Shown one piece after another: positions 43,767-52,132 of a stretch of DNA of 64,000 nucleotides (the first letter of the stretch is position 1; every line of letters begins with the position of its first letter). Made by a program: the position numbers and the translations under genes. The notes under the pieces are model-generated. The model saw nothing but the letters and a program-made list of their open reading frames with translations. It was not told the origin of the DNA and made no database searches. This DNA comes from Pseudomonas sp. GTDB taxonomy: Bacteria; Pseudomonadota; Gammaproteobacteria; Pseudomonadales; Pseudomonadaceae. The DNA lies in the NCBI RefSeq assembly GCF_002796985.1, contig NZ_PEKX01000020.1, forward strand, positions 473,197 through 537,196. The letters are read 5' to 3'.

Positions 43767-44432
43767 TTAAAGCACGCGGCTTTCGAAGCGACTGGCGCCG
43801 GGAAGTTCCAGTACCACCTCACTGCCGCTCTTGAGCGGTCCGACACCCACCGGCGTGCCAGTGGAGACCACGTCGCCCGGCTGCAGCGAGAAGTGCCCGC
43901 AGATGTGCTGGATCAGCGGCACGATGGGGTTGAGCATGTCGCGGCTGTTGCCGTCCTGGCGGACTTCCCCGTCGATGGTCAGACGGATGCCGATATCGGT
44001 CGGGTCCGGGAAGTGGTCGGCGCTGACGAAGGGCGCCAGCACGAAGGCGCCGTCGAAGGACTTGGCCAGCTCCCACGGCAGGCCCTTTTCCTTGAGCTTG
44101 GCCTGGACGTCACGCAGAGTCAGGTCCAGCGCCGGGGCGTAGCCGGAGATCGCGTCCAGGACTTCCTCGGCGCTCGGCTTGCGCGACAGCGGTTTGCCGA
44201 TCAGCACGGCGATTTCCGCCTCGTAGTGCACCGAGCCGCGGTCCTCGGGAATGGCAAAACCACCGGCCGGCGATACGGTGCAGGAGCCGGGCTTGATGAA
44301 CAGCAGCGGCTCGGTCGGTACCGGGTTGTTCAGCTCCTTGGCGTGCTCCGCGTAGTTGCGGCCGACGCAGACCACCTTGCCCAGGGTGAAATGGATCGGG
44401 GTGCCATCGACATACTGATGCTGGTAACTCAT
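43767..44432 (-). CDS. Fumarylacetoacetate hydrolase family protein (YcgM-like)
   Basis: This 221-residue single-domain FAH protein starts MSYQHQYVDGTPIHFTLGKVVCVGRNYAEHAKEL. The metal-binding acidic residues are in VHYEAEIAVLIGKPL near 73-87 and in a later ALDLTLRD segment near 109-116. VSTGTPVGVGPL is the usual C-terminal motif. Relatives act as acylpyruvases or oxaloacetate decarboxylases. CAGGAG supports the ATG at 44432. It lies downstream of the D-2-hydroxyglutarate dehydrogenase gene on the same strand, after a hairpin at 44541-44575. Confidence 0.85.
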   Translation of the reverse strand: MSYQHQYVDGTPIHFTLGKVVCVGRNYAEHAKELNNPVPTEPLLFIKPGSCTVSPAGGFAIPEDRGSVHYEAEIAVLIGKPLSRKPSAEEVLDAISGYAPALDLTLRDVQAKLKEKGLPWELAKSFDGAFVLAPFVSADHFPDPTDIGIRLTIDGEVRQDGNSRDMLNPIVPLIQHICGHFSLQPGDVVSTGTPVGVGPLKSGSEVVLELPGASRFESRVL

Positions 44433-44540
44433 GACCGACTCCTGAACGCTTGGAAGAGTGATCCGCGCGGGGCTCGTGGTCCCGCACGGTTGCCCGCATC
44501 CTGCCGGCGCACGCGCCACTTCCGGTGACGCTGACGTGCG

Positions 44541-44575
44541 AAGGGCCGGCCCCTCTATCCAAAGAGCCGGCCCTT
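44541..44575 (-). terminator. Hairpin between the dehydrogenase and FAH genes
   Basis: The stem AAGGGCCGGC / GCCGGCCCTT is perfect over 10 bp with a 15-nt loop. It lies 16 bp after the stop of the gene at 44592. No U-run follows on the minus strand, so it may be an mRNA-stabilising or weak terminator hairpin. Confidence 0.5.
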
Positions 44576-44591
44576 CCATGATTACTGCGAC

Positions 44592-45986
44592 TTAGTCGGC
44601 GAAGATCTTCCCAGGGTTCATGATCCCGTTGGGATCGAACACCGCCTTGACCGCCTTCATGTAGCCGATTTCAGCCTCCGAGCGAGAGTACCCCAGGTAA
44701 TCACGCTTGGTCATGCCCACGCCGTGCTCGGCGGAGATGGAGCCGTTGTACTTCTGCACGGTCTCGAACACCCACTTGTTGACGGTCGCGCACTTGGCGA
44801 AGAACTCGTCCTTGGTCAGGTTCTCGGGCTTGAGGATGTTCAGGTGCAGGTTGCCGTCGCCGATGTGGCCGAACCAGACGACTTCGAAGTCGGGGTAGTT
44901 GGCCTCGACGATGGTGTCGATGTCCTTGAGGAAGGCCGGGACCTTGCTGACGGTGACAGAGATGTCGTTCTTGTACGGCGTCCAGTGCGAGATCGTCTCG
45001 GAGATGTACTCGCGCAGCTTCCACAGGTTCTGCAGCTGCTGCTCGCTTTGGCTCATCACGCCGTCCAGCACCCAGCCCTGCTCTACACAATGTTCGAAAG
45101 TCGCCAGCGCCTCGTTGGCCACTTCCTCGGTGCTCGCCTCGAACTCCAGCAGGGCATAGAACGGGCAGTCGGTCTCGAAGGCCGGCGGCACGTCGCCACG
45201 GGCCATGATCTTGGCCAGCGCCTTGTCGGAGAAGAATTCGAAGGCGGTCAGGTCCAGCTTGTTCTGGAAGGCGTGCAGCACCGGCATGATCGAATCGAAG
45301 TCCGGGGTGCCCAGCACCATCGCGGTGAGGTTCTTCGGCTGGCGCTCCAGGCGCATGGTGGCCTCGACCACGAAGCCCAGGGTGCCTTCGGCGCCAATGA
45401 ACAGCTGGCGCAGGTCGTAGCCGGTGGCGTTCTTGATCAGGTCCTTGTTCAGCTCCAGCAGGTCGCCCTTGCCGGTGACGACCTTCAGGCCGGCCACCCA
45501 GTTGCGGGTCATACCGTAGCGAATGACCTTGATCCCGCCGGCATTGGTGCCGATATTGCCGCCAATCTGGCTGGAGCCCGACGACGCGAAGTCCACCGGG
45601 TAGTAGAGGCCGTGCTCTTCGGCGAAGGTCTGCAGCTGCTTGGTGATCACGCCCGGCTGGCAGACGGCGGTGCGGTCGAATTCGTTGAATTCGAGCACCT
45701 TGTTCATGTAGTCGAAAGCGACGACCACCTCGCCATTGGCGGCGACGGCGGCGGCGGAGAGCCCGGTGCGGCCGCCCGAGGGCACCAGCGCGACCTTGTG
45801 CTCATTGGCCCAGCGGACGATGGCCTGGACCTGCTCGGTGCTCTTGGGGAAGGCGATCGCCAGCGGCGCCGGGGCGAAATGCTTGGTCCAATCCTTGCCA
45901 TAGGTCTCGAGGGAATCGGCGTCAGTCAGCAGCTTCCCGGCATCCAGCAGGGGCTTGAGCGATTCGATCAGGGCTTCGCGGGTCAT
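44592..45986 (-). CDS. FAD-linked D-2-hydroxyglutarate dehydrogenase
   Basis: This 464-residue flavoprotein is of the GlcD/vanillyl-alcohol oxidase type. The FAD-binding N-terminal half contains VALVPSGGRTGLSAAAVA and SSGSSQIGGNIGTNAGG. The C-terminal half includes the metal-site segment VVWFGHIGDGNLHLNI and the tail SAEHGVGMTKRDYL. In P. aeruginosa and P. stutzeri the protein encoded beside serA oxidises D-2-hydroxyglutarate, which SerA makes as a by-product. Start MTREALIESLKPLL at 45986 is preferred over 46010. It is divergent from serA. Confidence 0.88.
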   Translation of the reverse strand: MTREALIESLKPLLDAGKLLTDADSLETYGKDWTKHFAPAPLAIAFPKSTEQVQAIVRWANEHKVALVPSGGRTGLSAAAVAANGEVVVAFDYMNKVLEFNEFDRTAVCQPGVITKQLQTFAEEHGLYYPVDFASSGSSQIGGNIGTNAGGIKVIRYGMTRNWVAGLKVVTGKGDLLELNKDLIKNATGYDLRQLFIGAEGTLGFVVEATMRLERQPKNLTAMVLGTPDFDSIMPVLHAFQNKLDLTAFEFFSDKALAKIMARGDVPPAFETDCPFYALLEFEASTEEVANEALATFEHCVEQGWVLDGVMSQSEQQLQNLWKLREYISETISHWTPYKNDISVTVSKVPAFLKDIDTIVEANYPDFEVVWFGHIGDGNLHLNILKPENLTKDEFFAKCATVNKWVFETVQKYNGSISAEHGVGMTKRDYLGYSRSEAEIGYMKAVKAVFDPNGIMNPGKIFAD

Positions 45987-46176
45987 CGGGTGAACTCTCA
46001 AAGGATTCATGGTCGTCCTGAGAACAGCTCAGGTCGCAACCGGGCAAGGAAAAGGGAGAACATGCTAGCATACGCACCCCACGCAGATCGCCACTTGGCG
46101 CCGCCCCTGGCACCGGCCAGGCCTGCCAGAGCTGTTCATTTTCTAGCCACATTCCGGGACTACAGGTTCAAAGCAG

Positions 46177-47406
46177 ATGAGCAAGACTTCTCTCGACAAG
46201 AGCAAGATCAAATTCCTTCTCCTTGAAGGCGTGCACCAGAATGCCGTCGATACCCTCCAGGCGGCCGGCTACTCCAACATCGAGTACCTCAAGACCGCAC
46301 TGTCCAATGACGAGCTGAAGGAAAAGATTGCCGATGCACACTTCATCGGTATCCGCTCCCGCACCCAGCTGACCGAAGAAGTCTTCGACGCGGCGAAAAA
46401 ACTGATCGCCGTCGGCTGCTTCTGCATCGGCACCAACCAGGTCAACCTGAACGCGGCCCGCGAACGCGGCATCGCGGTGTTCAACGCGCCTTACTCCAAC
46501 ACCCGCTCGGTGGCCGAACTGGTGCTGGCCGAGGCGATCCTGCTGCTGCGCGGCATCCCGGAGAAGAACGCTTCCTGCCACCGTGGCGGCTGGATCAAGT
46601 CCGCAGCCAACTCCTTCGAGATCCGTGGCAAGAAGCTGGGTATCGTCGGTTACGGCTCGATCGGCACCCAACTGTCGGTCCTGGCCGAAGCCCTGGGCAT
46701 GCAGGTGTTCTTCTACGACACCGTGACCAAGCTGCCGCTGGGTAACGCCCAGCAGGTCGGCAACCTGCACGAACTGCTCGGCATGTCCGACATCGTTTCG
46801 CTGCACGTACCGGAACTGCCATCCACCCAGTGGATGATCGGCGAGAAGGAAATCCGCGCCATCAAGAAAGGCGGCATCCTGATCAACGCCGCCCGTGGCA
46901 CCGTGGTCGAACTGGACCACCTGGCTGCCGCGATCAAGGACGAGCACCTGATTGGCGCCGCTATCGACGTGTTCCCGGTCGAGCCCAAGTCCAACGACGA
47001 AGAGTTCGAAAGCCCGCTGCGCGGCCTGGATCGCGTGATCCTGACCCCGCACATCGGCGGCTCCACCGCCGAAGCCCAGGCCAACATCGGCCTGGAAGTG
47101 GCCGAGAAGCTGGTCAAGTACAGCGACAACGGTACTTCGGTATCCTCGGTCAACTTCCCTGAAGTGGCCCTGCCGTCGCACCCCGGCAAGCACCGCCTGC
47201 TGCACATCCACGAGAACATTCCGGGTGTGATGAGCGAGATCAACAAGGTGTTCGCCGACAACGGCATCAACATCTCCGGCCAGTACCTGCAGACCAACGA
47301 CAAGGTCGGCTACGTGGTGATCGACGTCGACGCCGAGTACTCGGACCTGGCGCTGGAGAAGCTGCAGCACGTGAACGGCACCATCCGCAGCCGCGTGCTG
47401 TTCTAA
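46177..47406 (+). CDS. serA: D-3-phosphoglycerate dehydrogenase
   Basis: This 409-residue enzyme starts serine biosynthesis by oxidising 3-phosphoglycerate. The NAD-binding Rossmann loop is GIVGYGSIGTQL near 155-166. Catalytic segments are NAARGTVVEL (Arg) and LTPHIGGSTAEAQ (His). A C-terminal ACT domain at about 335-409 serves in serine feedback. The length matches E. coli SerA (410). It reads away from the D-2-hydroxyglutarate dehydrogenase gene across a 190-bp gap that must carry both promoters. Confidence 0.97.
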   Translation: MSKTSLDKSKIKFLLLEGVHQNAVDTLQAAGYSNIEYLKTALSNDELKEKIADAHFIGIRSRTQLTEEVFDAAKKLIAVGCFCIGTNQVNLNAARERGIAVFNAPYSNTRSVAELVLAEAILLLRGIPEKNASCHRGGWIKSAANSFEIRGKKLGIVGYGSIGTQLSVLAEALGMQVFFYDTVTKLPLGNAQQVGNLHELLGMSDIVSLHVPELPSTQWMIGEKEIRAIKKGGILINAARGTVVELDHLAAAIKDEHLIGAAIDVFPVEPKSNDEEFESPLRGLDRVILTPHIGGSTAEAQANIGLEVAEKLVKYSDNGTSVSSVNFPEVALPSHPGKHRLLHIHENIPGVMSEINKVFADNGINISGQYLQTNDKVGYVVIDVDAEYSDLALEKLQHVNGTIRSRVLF

Positions 47407-47424
47407 GCGCCGCTCGGTGGTAAG

Positions 47425-47452
47425 AAAAAAGGAGGCTTCGGCCTCCTTTTTT
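47425..47452. terminator. Rho-independent terminator after serA
   Basis: The stem GGAGGC-TTCG-GCCTCC with a UUCG-type tetraloop is flanked by AAAAAA and TTTTTT. It can act on both strands. Confidence 0.92.
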
Positions 47453-47492
47453 CGTTTCTATGCCGGGTGTTTCGGCACAAGGGTAATGTCCT

Positions 47493-47558
47493 GCAGGAGC
47501 GAGCTTGCTCGCGAACAATCCCCGCAACGAAGCGGTTCGCGAGCAAGCTCGCTCCTAC
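47493..47558. repeat. Paired inverted REP palindromes (REPIN)
   Basis: Two inverted REP units lie between the serA terminator and the DUF4399 gene. The left copy starts GCAGGAGC instead of GTAGGAGC. Confidence 0.86.
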
Positions 47559-47580
47559 GAAAAGCACCAGCCTTCTGCAC

Positions 47581-48012
47581 TCACTTCACATTGACGGTGA
47601 TCTGCTGCGACTCCACCGGCGGGTCGAGCGGCACGTGGTTCTTGTCGCCCACCAGCAGTTGCAGGGTGTGCTTGCCCGGCGGCAGGGTCACCTGGGTTTC
47701 GGTCTGGCCCTTGCCGAAGTGCTTGAGCTGGTCGGTCATCGGCAGCGGCAGATTCATCGCCGGCTGCTCCTTGAGGTCGATCAGCAGGTGATGGTGGCCG
47801 GTGGCCGGCGAATCCACGCCGGCAGGCGCGACACCCATGCCCTTGAGGCCGAATTTGACGGTGAAGGTCTTGTCCACCGTGGCACCGTCGGCTGGCTCGA
47901 TGAAGTACACCTTGGCGCCTTCCGGGGCCGGGGTGCGCGGGAATTCCGCGGCGATGGCGGAAGTTCCGGCGAGCAGCGCGGCGAGGCCGAGGCAAGGCAG
48001 CATGGTTCTCAT
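47581..48012 (-). CDS. DUF4399 periplasmic protein
   Basis: This 143-residue secreted protein has signal peptide MRTMLPCLGLAALLAGTSAIAA and a DUF4399 domain, a small beta-sandwich. Motifs are VYFIEPADGATVDKTFTVKFGLKGMGV, GHHHLLID and PGKHTLQLLVGDKNH. The histidine cluster GHHH and the DxxH pairs could bind metal, which is inference. It is convergent with serA. About 140 bp upstream lies a DUF523 gene on the same strand. Confidence 0.8.
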   Translation of the reverse strand: MRTMLPCLGLAALLAGTSAIAAEFPRTPAPEGAKVYFIEPADGATVDKTFTVKFGLKGMGVAPAGVDSPATGHHHLLIDLKEQPAMNLPLPMTDQLKHFGKGQTETQVTLPPGKHTLQLLVGDKNHVPLDPPVESQQITVNVK

Positions 48013-48152
48013 GTTCTTCTCCTTCTACGTGAACATCGGAAGGCGAAGGACCCGCTCAGGCCGGCCTCACCTTCCGCATGGAACCGACAAGCATAGGCGC
48101 CAGAGCCGCAGGCTCAAGGAAAATAGTGCGTCTTCGAGTGTCGACAACCGCT

Positions 48153-48647
48153 CTAACCCCCGGCTTCCAGCCCGGCCAGGCAGACGGCGGCGGCGTCCAG
48201 TTCTTCCTCGCTGAACACCAGTACGCCCATGCGTTTCAGCGCGGCGGCGGTGACGCCTTCGCCGGCGATCTTCTGGCCACTGAAGCTGCCGTCGTAGTTC
48301 TCGCGGTTGCCGCAGGACGGGCTGCGCGCCTTGAGCACGGCCAGGCGGATGTCATGGTGGCGCACCAGCGCCATGGCCTCCTCGGCACCGAGCAGGAAGG
48401 CTTCGCTGACGTCTTCGCCCTCCACTGTCATCACCGGGCGCGCCCGTTCCAGCACGGCCAGGCCCTGGCCGCCGGGGATTTCCGCCGGGGCGCGGGGCGT
48501 CGGCAGGCCACCGGCGACTTCCGGACACAACGCGACCACTCGCCCCTGGTCCAGCCAGCGCGACAGCAGGTCGAACGGCCCGTGAGCGCCGCCGTCGTAG
48601 CGGACGCGATGGCCAAGCAGGCAGCGGCTGACGAGAACCTTCTGCAT
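48153..48647 (-). CDS. DUF523-family protein
   Basis: This 164-residue protein has the three conserved DUF523 cysteine motifs: VSRCLLGHRVRYDG near residues 6-19, ALCPEVAGGLPTPR near 39-52 and KARSPSCGNRENYDG near 106-120. Such proteins are annotated as YbbK-like or as uncharacterised; the conserved cysteines suggest metal or Fe-S binding. No operon partner is clear. Confidence 0.82.
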   Translation of the reverse strand: MQKVLVSRCLLGHRVRYDGGAHGPFDLLSRWLDQGRVVALCPEVAGGLPTPRAPAEIPGGQGLAVLERARPVMTVEGEDVSEAFLLGAEEAMALVRHHDIRLAVLKARSPSCGNRENYDGSFSGQKIAGEGVTAAALKRMGVLVFSEEELDAAAVCLAGLEAGG

Positions 48648-48900
48648 GGGCGAATCACTCCCTTTTGGAAGGGGACAGACTAGCCGCTCGCTCTTTTGCG
48701 GTCACGCCGGGTAACGCAACTTTCATCGGCGGGTCTGTCGCAGCAGGTTTCCGCCCCGCCGAAAGTCGGGCTCTTGAGCGGTACGCCGGCCGTCGGCTGA
48801 AACCTGAGCACAACCTTCGACGGGAACAGCCGCCCGGCACTGGCTGCACCGCGGGGTGCCGCTCAGACTCGCGCATCGGCCAATCTCCCTGGAGCCCCCC

Positions 48901-49449
48901 ATGCCCCGATTCTTTCTCTGTACCGCCACTTTCGCCGCGTTGTCCTACCTGCCCCTGGCCTTTGCCGAGCTCCAGGCGCTGGACAATGAGCACCTCGGCG
49001 CCGTCACCGGCCAGGACGGCATCAGCCTGCGCGCCGACGTACTGGCGCGCATGGACAGCGTGGCGTGGAACGACGACGGTGGCAGCGTCTCGTTGCGCAA
49101 CGTGTTCATCGACAACGGTTGCGTGAAGGCCGGCGACTGCCCGGACGGCCGTGGCGGCAGCCTGCCCTACGGGCCCACGCAGCTGGGCCTGAGCCTGCCG
49201 ATCTTCGGTATCGAGCAGCCGACTCTGCAGGTGGACGTGGTGCAGGGCACCGGCGGCCAGCAGCAACTGGCCCTGACCCTGCCCGATCTCACCACCATCA
49301 ACCAGCAGCTCAACGCCAGCGGGCTGCCCTCGCAGACCATCCGGCTGCGGGTCACCGGCGATCTTTACGTGGGCAGCGGGCGACTAGGGAACATCGAAGT
49401 GCGCGACATCCAGGACATCAGCGGCACCCTGAAGATCTGGGGACACTGA
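48901..49449 (+). CDS. FilA-like / DUF6160-type secreted protein
   Basis: This 182-residue protein has a signal peptide (MPRFFLCTATFAALSYLPLAFA) directly followed by LQALDNEHLGAVTGQDGISLRADV. That Lx(A/P)Lxxxx(L)xxVTGQDGI motif is the hallmark of the FilA-like/DUF6160 proteins of Pseudomonas and Acinetobacter, whose role may involve surface structures. The rest is beta-rich with no catalytic residues visible. A cysteine pair (C..C in DNGCVKAGDCPDG) may form a disulfide. GGAG lies just ahead of the ATG. It is convergent with the oxygenase gene, 4 bp apart. Confidence 0.65.
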   Translation: MPRFFLCTATFAALSYLPLAFAELQALDNEHLGAVTGQDGISLRADVLARMDSVAWNDDGGSVSLRNVFIDNGCVKAGDCPDGRGGSLPYGPTQLGLSLPIFGIEQPTLQVDVVQGTGGQQQLALTLPDLTTINQQLNASGLPSQTIRLRVTGDLYVGSGRLGNIEVRDIQDISGTLKIWGH

Positions 49450-49453
49450 CCGC

Positions 49454-50077
49454 TCAGAGCGGAGCGTCTGCGCGGCGGCGGAACCACCCGGTGAGCGACA
49501 GGCGCTCATGGCTGGCCGGCAATACTTCGTGGGGGAAGTCACCGGAGAGGAACACCACCAGCCGGCCGGCCAGTGGCGGCAGGTCCAGCGTCCGTTCGTC
49601 GGGGAGGTACATGCGCAGTTCTCCGCCCTGCGCCACCGGCCAATCGCGGTTGAGATAGAACACCGCCGACACGCTGCGACGGTCATCATCACGGAAGCGA
49701 TCCAGGTGCTTCTGGTAGAACGCCCCCGGCGGATAGAGCGCGAAGTGCCCCTCGAAGTCCTCCAGACCGAGGTACAGCGAGCGGTTGATCGCCCGGCGCA
49801 ACACGTCCAGGGCATTCAGGTAAAGGTCGCAGGCCTCGGACTGGCCGGGCTCGATCCACTGGATGCGGTCGCCGCGAATGCCTTCGCGCACGGCCAACCC
49901 ATCACCCCGGCCGATGGCGGCGGCGGCCAGTTTGCCGGCCGCCTCGCGGGCACGGCACTCCGTCGCCAATTGGGCGATCAGGGCATCGGGAAGGAAGGCG
50001 TCCTGCTGCGACCAGCCCTGGACGGCGAGGTCGTCAACGATGCTTTGCAGGAGGGCAGAATCGGCGTCGAAATGCAT
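49454..50077 (-). CDS. 2-oxoglutarate/Fe(II)-dependent oxygenase (prolyl-4-hydroxylase type)
   Basis: This 207-residue protein has the complete iron and co-substrate set: H124 and D126 in YQKHLDRF, H183 in DFPHEVLPA, and R192 in HERLSLTGW. It thus belongs to the 2OG-Fe(II) oxygenases with a prolyl-hydroxylase-like domain. Some such proteins hydroxylate a ribosomal or elongation-factor proline in Pseudomonas; the target here is unknown. MHFDADSALL at 50077 is favoured over an upstream in-frame start. It is divergent from the DUF2059 gene. Confidence 0.85.
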   Translation of the reverse strand: MHFDADSALLQSIVDDLAVQGWSQQDAFLPDALIAQLATECRAREAAGKLAAAAIGRGDGLAVREGIRGDRIQWIEPGQSEACDLYLNALDVLRRAINRSLYLGLEDFEGHFALYPPGAFYQKHLDRFRDDDRRSVSAVFYLNRDWPVAQGGELRMYLPDERTLDLPPLAGRLVVFLSGDFPHEVLPASHERLSLTGWFRRRADAPL

Positions 50078-50177
50078 GGCGCATTGTAACGTCCGGCGCC
50101 AGTGTCTCGACAAGCGGGGCAAGCCTTGCCGACAATAGCCCCCGGCGAGCGAACCCTGCCGCCCCAAAGGAGTTGCA

Positions 50178-50918
50178 ATGCGCGTACTGCTGGCCCTCAC
50201 CCTTCTTGTACTGGGCATGCCTGCCCTGGCCGACAACTACCAGCGCCTGTACCAGGCCGCCGGCTGGCCGGAACAGCGAGCGCACTTCAACGACGCCCTG
50301 CACGCTGCGCAGAAGCGTTATCAGGGCAACCTGCCACCGGCGCTGTACCAGACGCTGGTGGACAACAGCAACCAGCGCTTCGCCCCCGCCGATATCGACC
50401 AGCGCGCCTTGAACGGCCTGCGCCAGAACCTGCCGGACAGCACCGCAGCGGTGAACTTCTTCGAGTCGCCCCTGGGCCGCAAGGTCGCCGGCGCGGAGAC
50501 ACTGGCCACTCGCAGCGACCAGTTGCAGAAGTACGCCAACGGCCTGCCACGCCAACAGGCCAGCGCGGTGCGCCAGCAGGTCATCCATCGCCTGAGCCAG
50601 ATCCTGCCGGCCCGCGAAGCCGGCGCCGAAGTCAGCCTGGCCCTGGCCAGCGTGGCAGCGGACAGCCTCAGCCAGATGCTTCCGGGCCTCCTCGGCGGCG
50701 GCACCACGCAAAGCATGCTCGAAGGGCAGCGGCAGAAGCTGATGGGGCAGATCGGTGCCGATCTCGACAACACCCTGCTCTATGTCTACCGCGGCCTGAG
50801 CGACGCCGAACTGGGTCAGTTCGCCGACTTCAGCGAGTCGCCGGCCGGCCGCACCTATTACCGCGCAGCACTGGCTGCCCTTAAGGCTGGATTAGCGGCA
50901 TCGCCCAACAATCAGTGA
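50178..50918 (+). CDS. DUF2059-family periplasmic protein
   Basis: This 246-residue secreted protein has signal peptide MRVLLALTLLVLGMPALA and two related helical halves. Each half ends in a similar motif: AVNFFESPLGRKVAGAE near 92-108 and LGQFADFSESPAGRTYYRA near 214-232. The F.ESP.GR pattern is typical of DUF2059. AAAGGAG precedes the ATG. Function unknown. Confidence 0.8.
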   Translation: MRVLLALTLLVLGMPALADNYQRLYQAAGWPEQRAHFNDALHAAQKRYQGNLPPALYQTLVDNSNQRFAPADIDQRALNGLRQNLPDSTAAVNFFESPLGRKVAGAETLATRSDQLQKYANGLPRQQASAVRQQVIHRLSQILPAREAGAEVSLALASVAADSLSQMLPGLLGGGTTQSMLEGQRQKLMGQIGADLDNTLLYVYRGLSDAELGQFADFSESPAGRTYYRAALAALKAGLAASPNNQ

Positions 50919-51071
50919 TCGGAATAAGCCTACTCGGCTTGCGGGCCATTCCGAGAAACTTCCCTCGTAGAATTCTTCCCGCTGTACAGAGGGTGGCGCC
51001 TGAGGAGCATGGCGCAAGGAGTGAAGGACACACCCTCAATCACAGCGCCGCCGTCCTCCGCTTTCCCTCCC

Positions 51072-52010
51072 CTACCCCATCCGCTCGCTGAGAAAATCGA
51101 AGTAGCGCCTGCGCAACGTCTCGCTCTCGTTTGCCAGATGGTGCCGTGCACCGGTGAGCAGCAGGCATTCGATCTTCTCGAACTTTTCCTCCAGCACCTT
51201 CAGGTTGTAGCGCCAGTCCACCGTCTCGTCGGCGTCGCCCTGCACCACCAGCAGGCTCTGCGCACCATGGCCGGCCGCCTCGATGCGCGGAATCCAGCGC
51301 GCCAGCGCACCGACCCAGGCGGTGGGCAGGATCTTCGGCTGCAACGGGTCGCGGTCACGCAGGAAGGCGAGGAATTCGGCATCGTTGGAGTTCTCGCTGA
51401 AACGCCGCGGGATCGAATCCACGAACGGCCGCAGCATCTGGTAGCTGAACTTCGACCAGCCCCAGGCGCGCGGGCGCACCAACGGTGCCAGCAGGATGGT
51501 GCGGCCCAGCTCCGGACGCGGCGCGCCGGTAAGCAGGTAGTCCAGCAGGATCGCCCCGCCGGTGCTCTGCCCGCAGAGATGCCAGGGTTGTGGCAGGTCC
51601 AGCTCCCGGGCCTGGTCCAGCAGCGCGCCAAGCACCACCTGGTATTCGGCAAAGTCGCCAATGCTGGCCGCAGCGCCGCCTGACAGGCCGTGCCCCGGCA
51701 GGTCGCAGGCCAGCACCGCGAAGCCCATGCCCAGCGCCCAGTCGATCACATGGCGATACAGGCCCATGTGGTCGTAGTAGCCGTGCAGCAGCACCAGAGT
51801 CCCGCGCGCCAGCGCCGGCCGCCAGTACTGTGCGGCGATCAGATAGCCGCCGGCCTCGAAGGTGCCCAGGCGGCTCTGCAGGCCCGGATGCCGTCCGTGC
51901 AGGTCCAGGCCGTAGAAGTGCTGGTACAGCGCGATGCCGACCTCATTCGCCTCTGCGGTCAGAGGTCGCAGCAGGGTGCGCAGCAGATCGGGCTGGAAAG
52001 CTTCAGGCAT
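51072..52010 (-). CDS. Alpha/beta-fold hydrolase (serine lipase/esterase type)
   Basis: This 312-residue hydrolase has the oxyanion HG motif in LLHGYYDHMG, the nucleophile elbow GQSTGG with S149, an acid in VVQGDADETVD and the histidine in GARHHLANES. It resembles monoacylglycerol lipase-like or lysophospholipase-like enzymes. No signal peptide is visible, so it is probably cytoplasmic. The start at 52010 gives MPEAFQPDLLRTLL. The gap 50919-51071 holds nothing that I recognise. Confidence 0.82.
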   Translation of the reverse strand: MPEAFQPDLLRTLLRPLTAEANEVGIALYQHFYGLDLHGRHPGLQSRLGTFEAGGYLIAAQYWRPALARGTLVLLHGYYDHMGLYRHVIDWALGMGFAVLACDLPGHGLSGGAAASIGDFAEYQVVLGALLDQARELDLPQPWHLCGQSTGGAILLDYLLTGAPRPELGRTILLAPLVRPRAWGWSKFSYQMLRPFVDSIPRRFSENSNDAEFLAFLRDRDPLQPKILPTAWVGALARWIPRIEAAGHGAQSLLVVQGDADETVDWRYNLKVLEEKFEKIECLLLTGARHHLANESETLRRRYFDFLSERMG

Positions 52011-52132
52011 GGGCGTTTCGCTTCTGGCAGGCGGGTGACGAAAGGAACGCGTGGAGCAGCGGATATTCTGCCGCGCCCGTCCTCGTGGCAAGCTTGTCGG
52101 CTATCTTACCGACTCTGTCACTGGTCGCTGCC

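Noticed and set aside
6955..47558. Regular short repeats that might be taken for a CRISPR array
   Set aside because: They are isolated palindromic REP pairs kilobases apart, not direct repeats with uniform spacers, and no cas gene is present.
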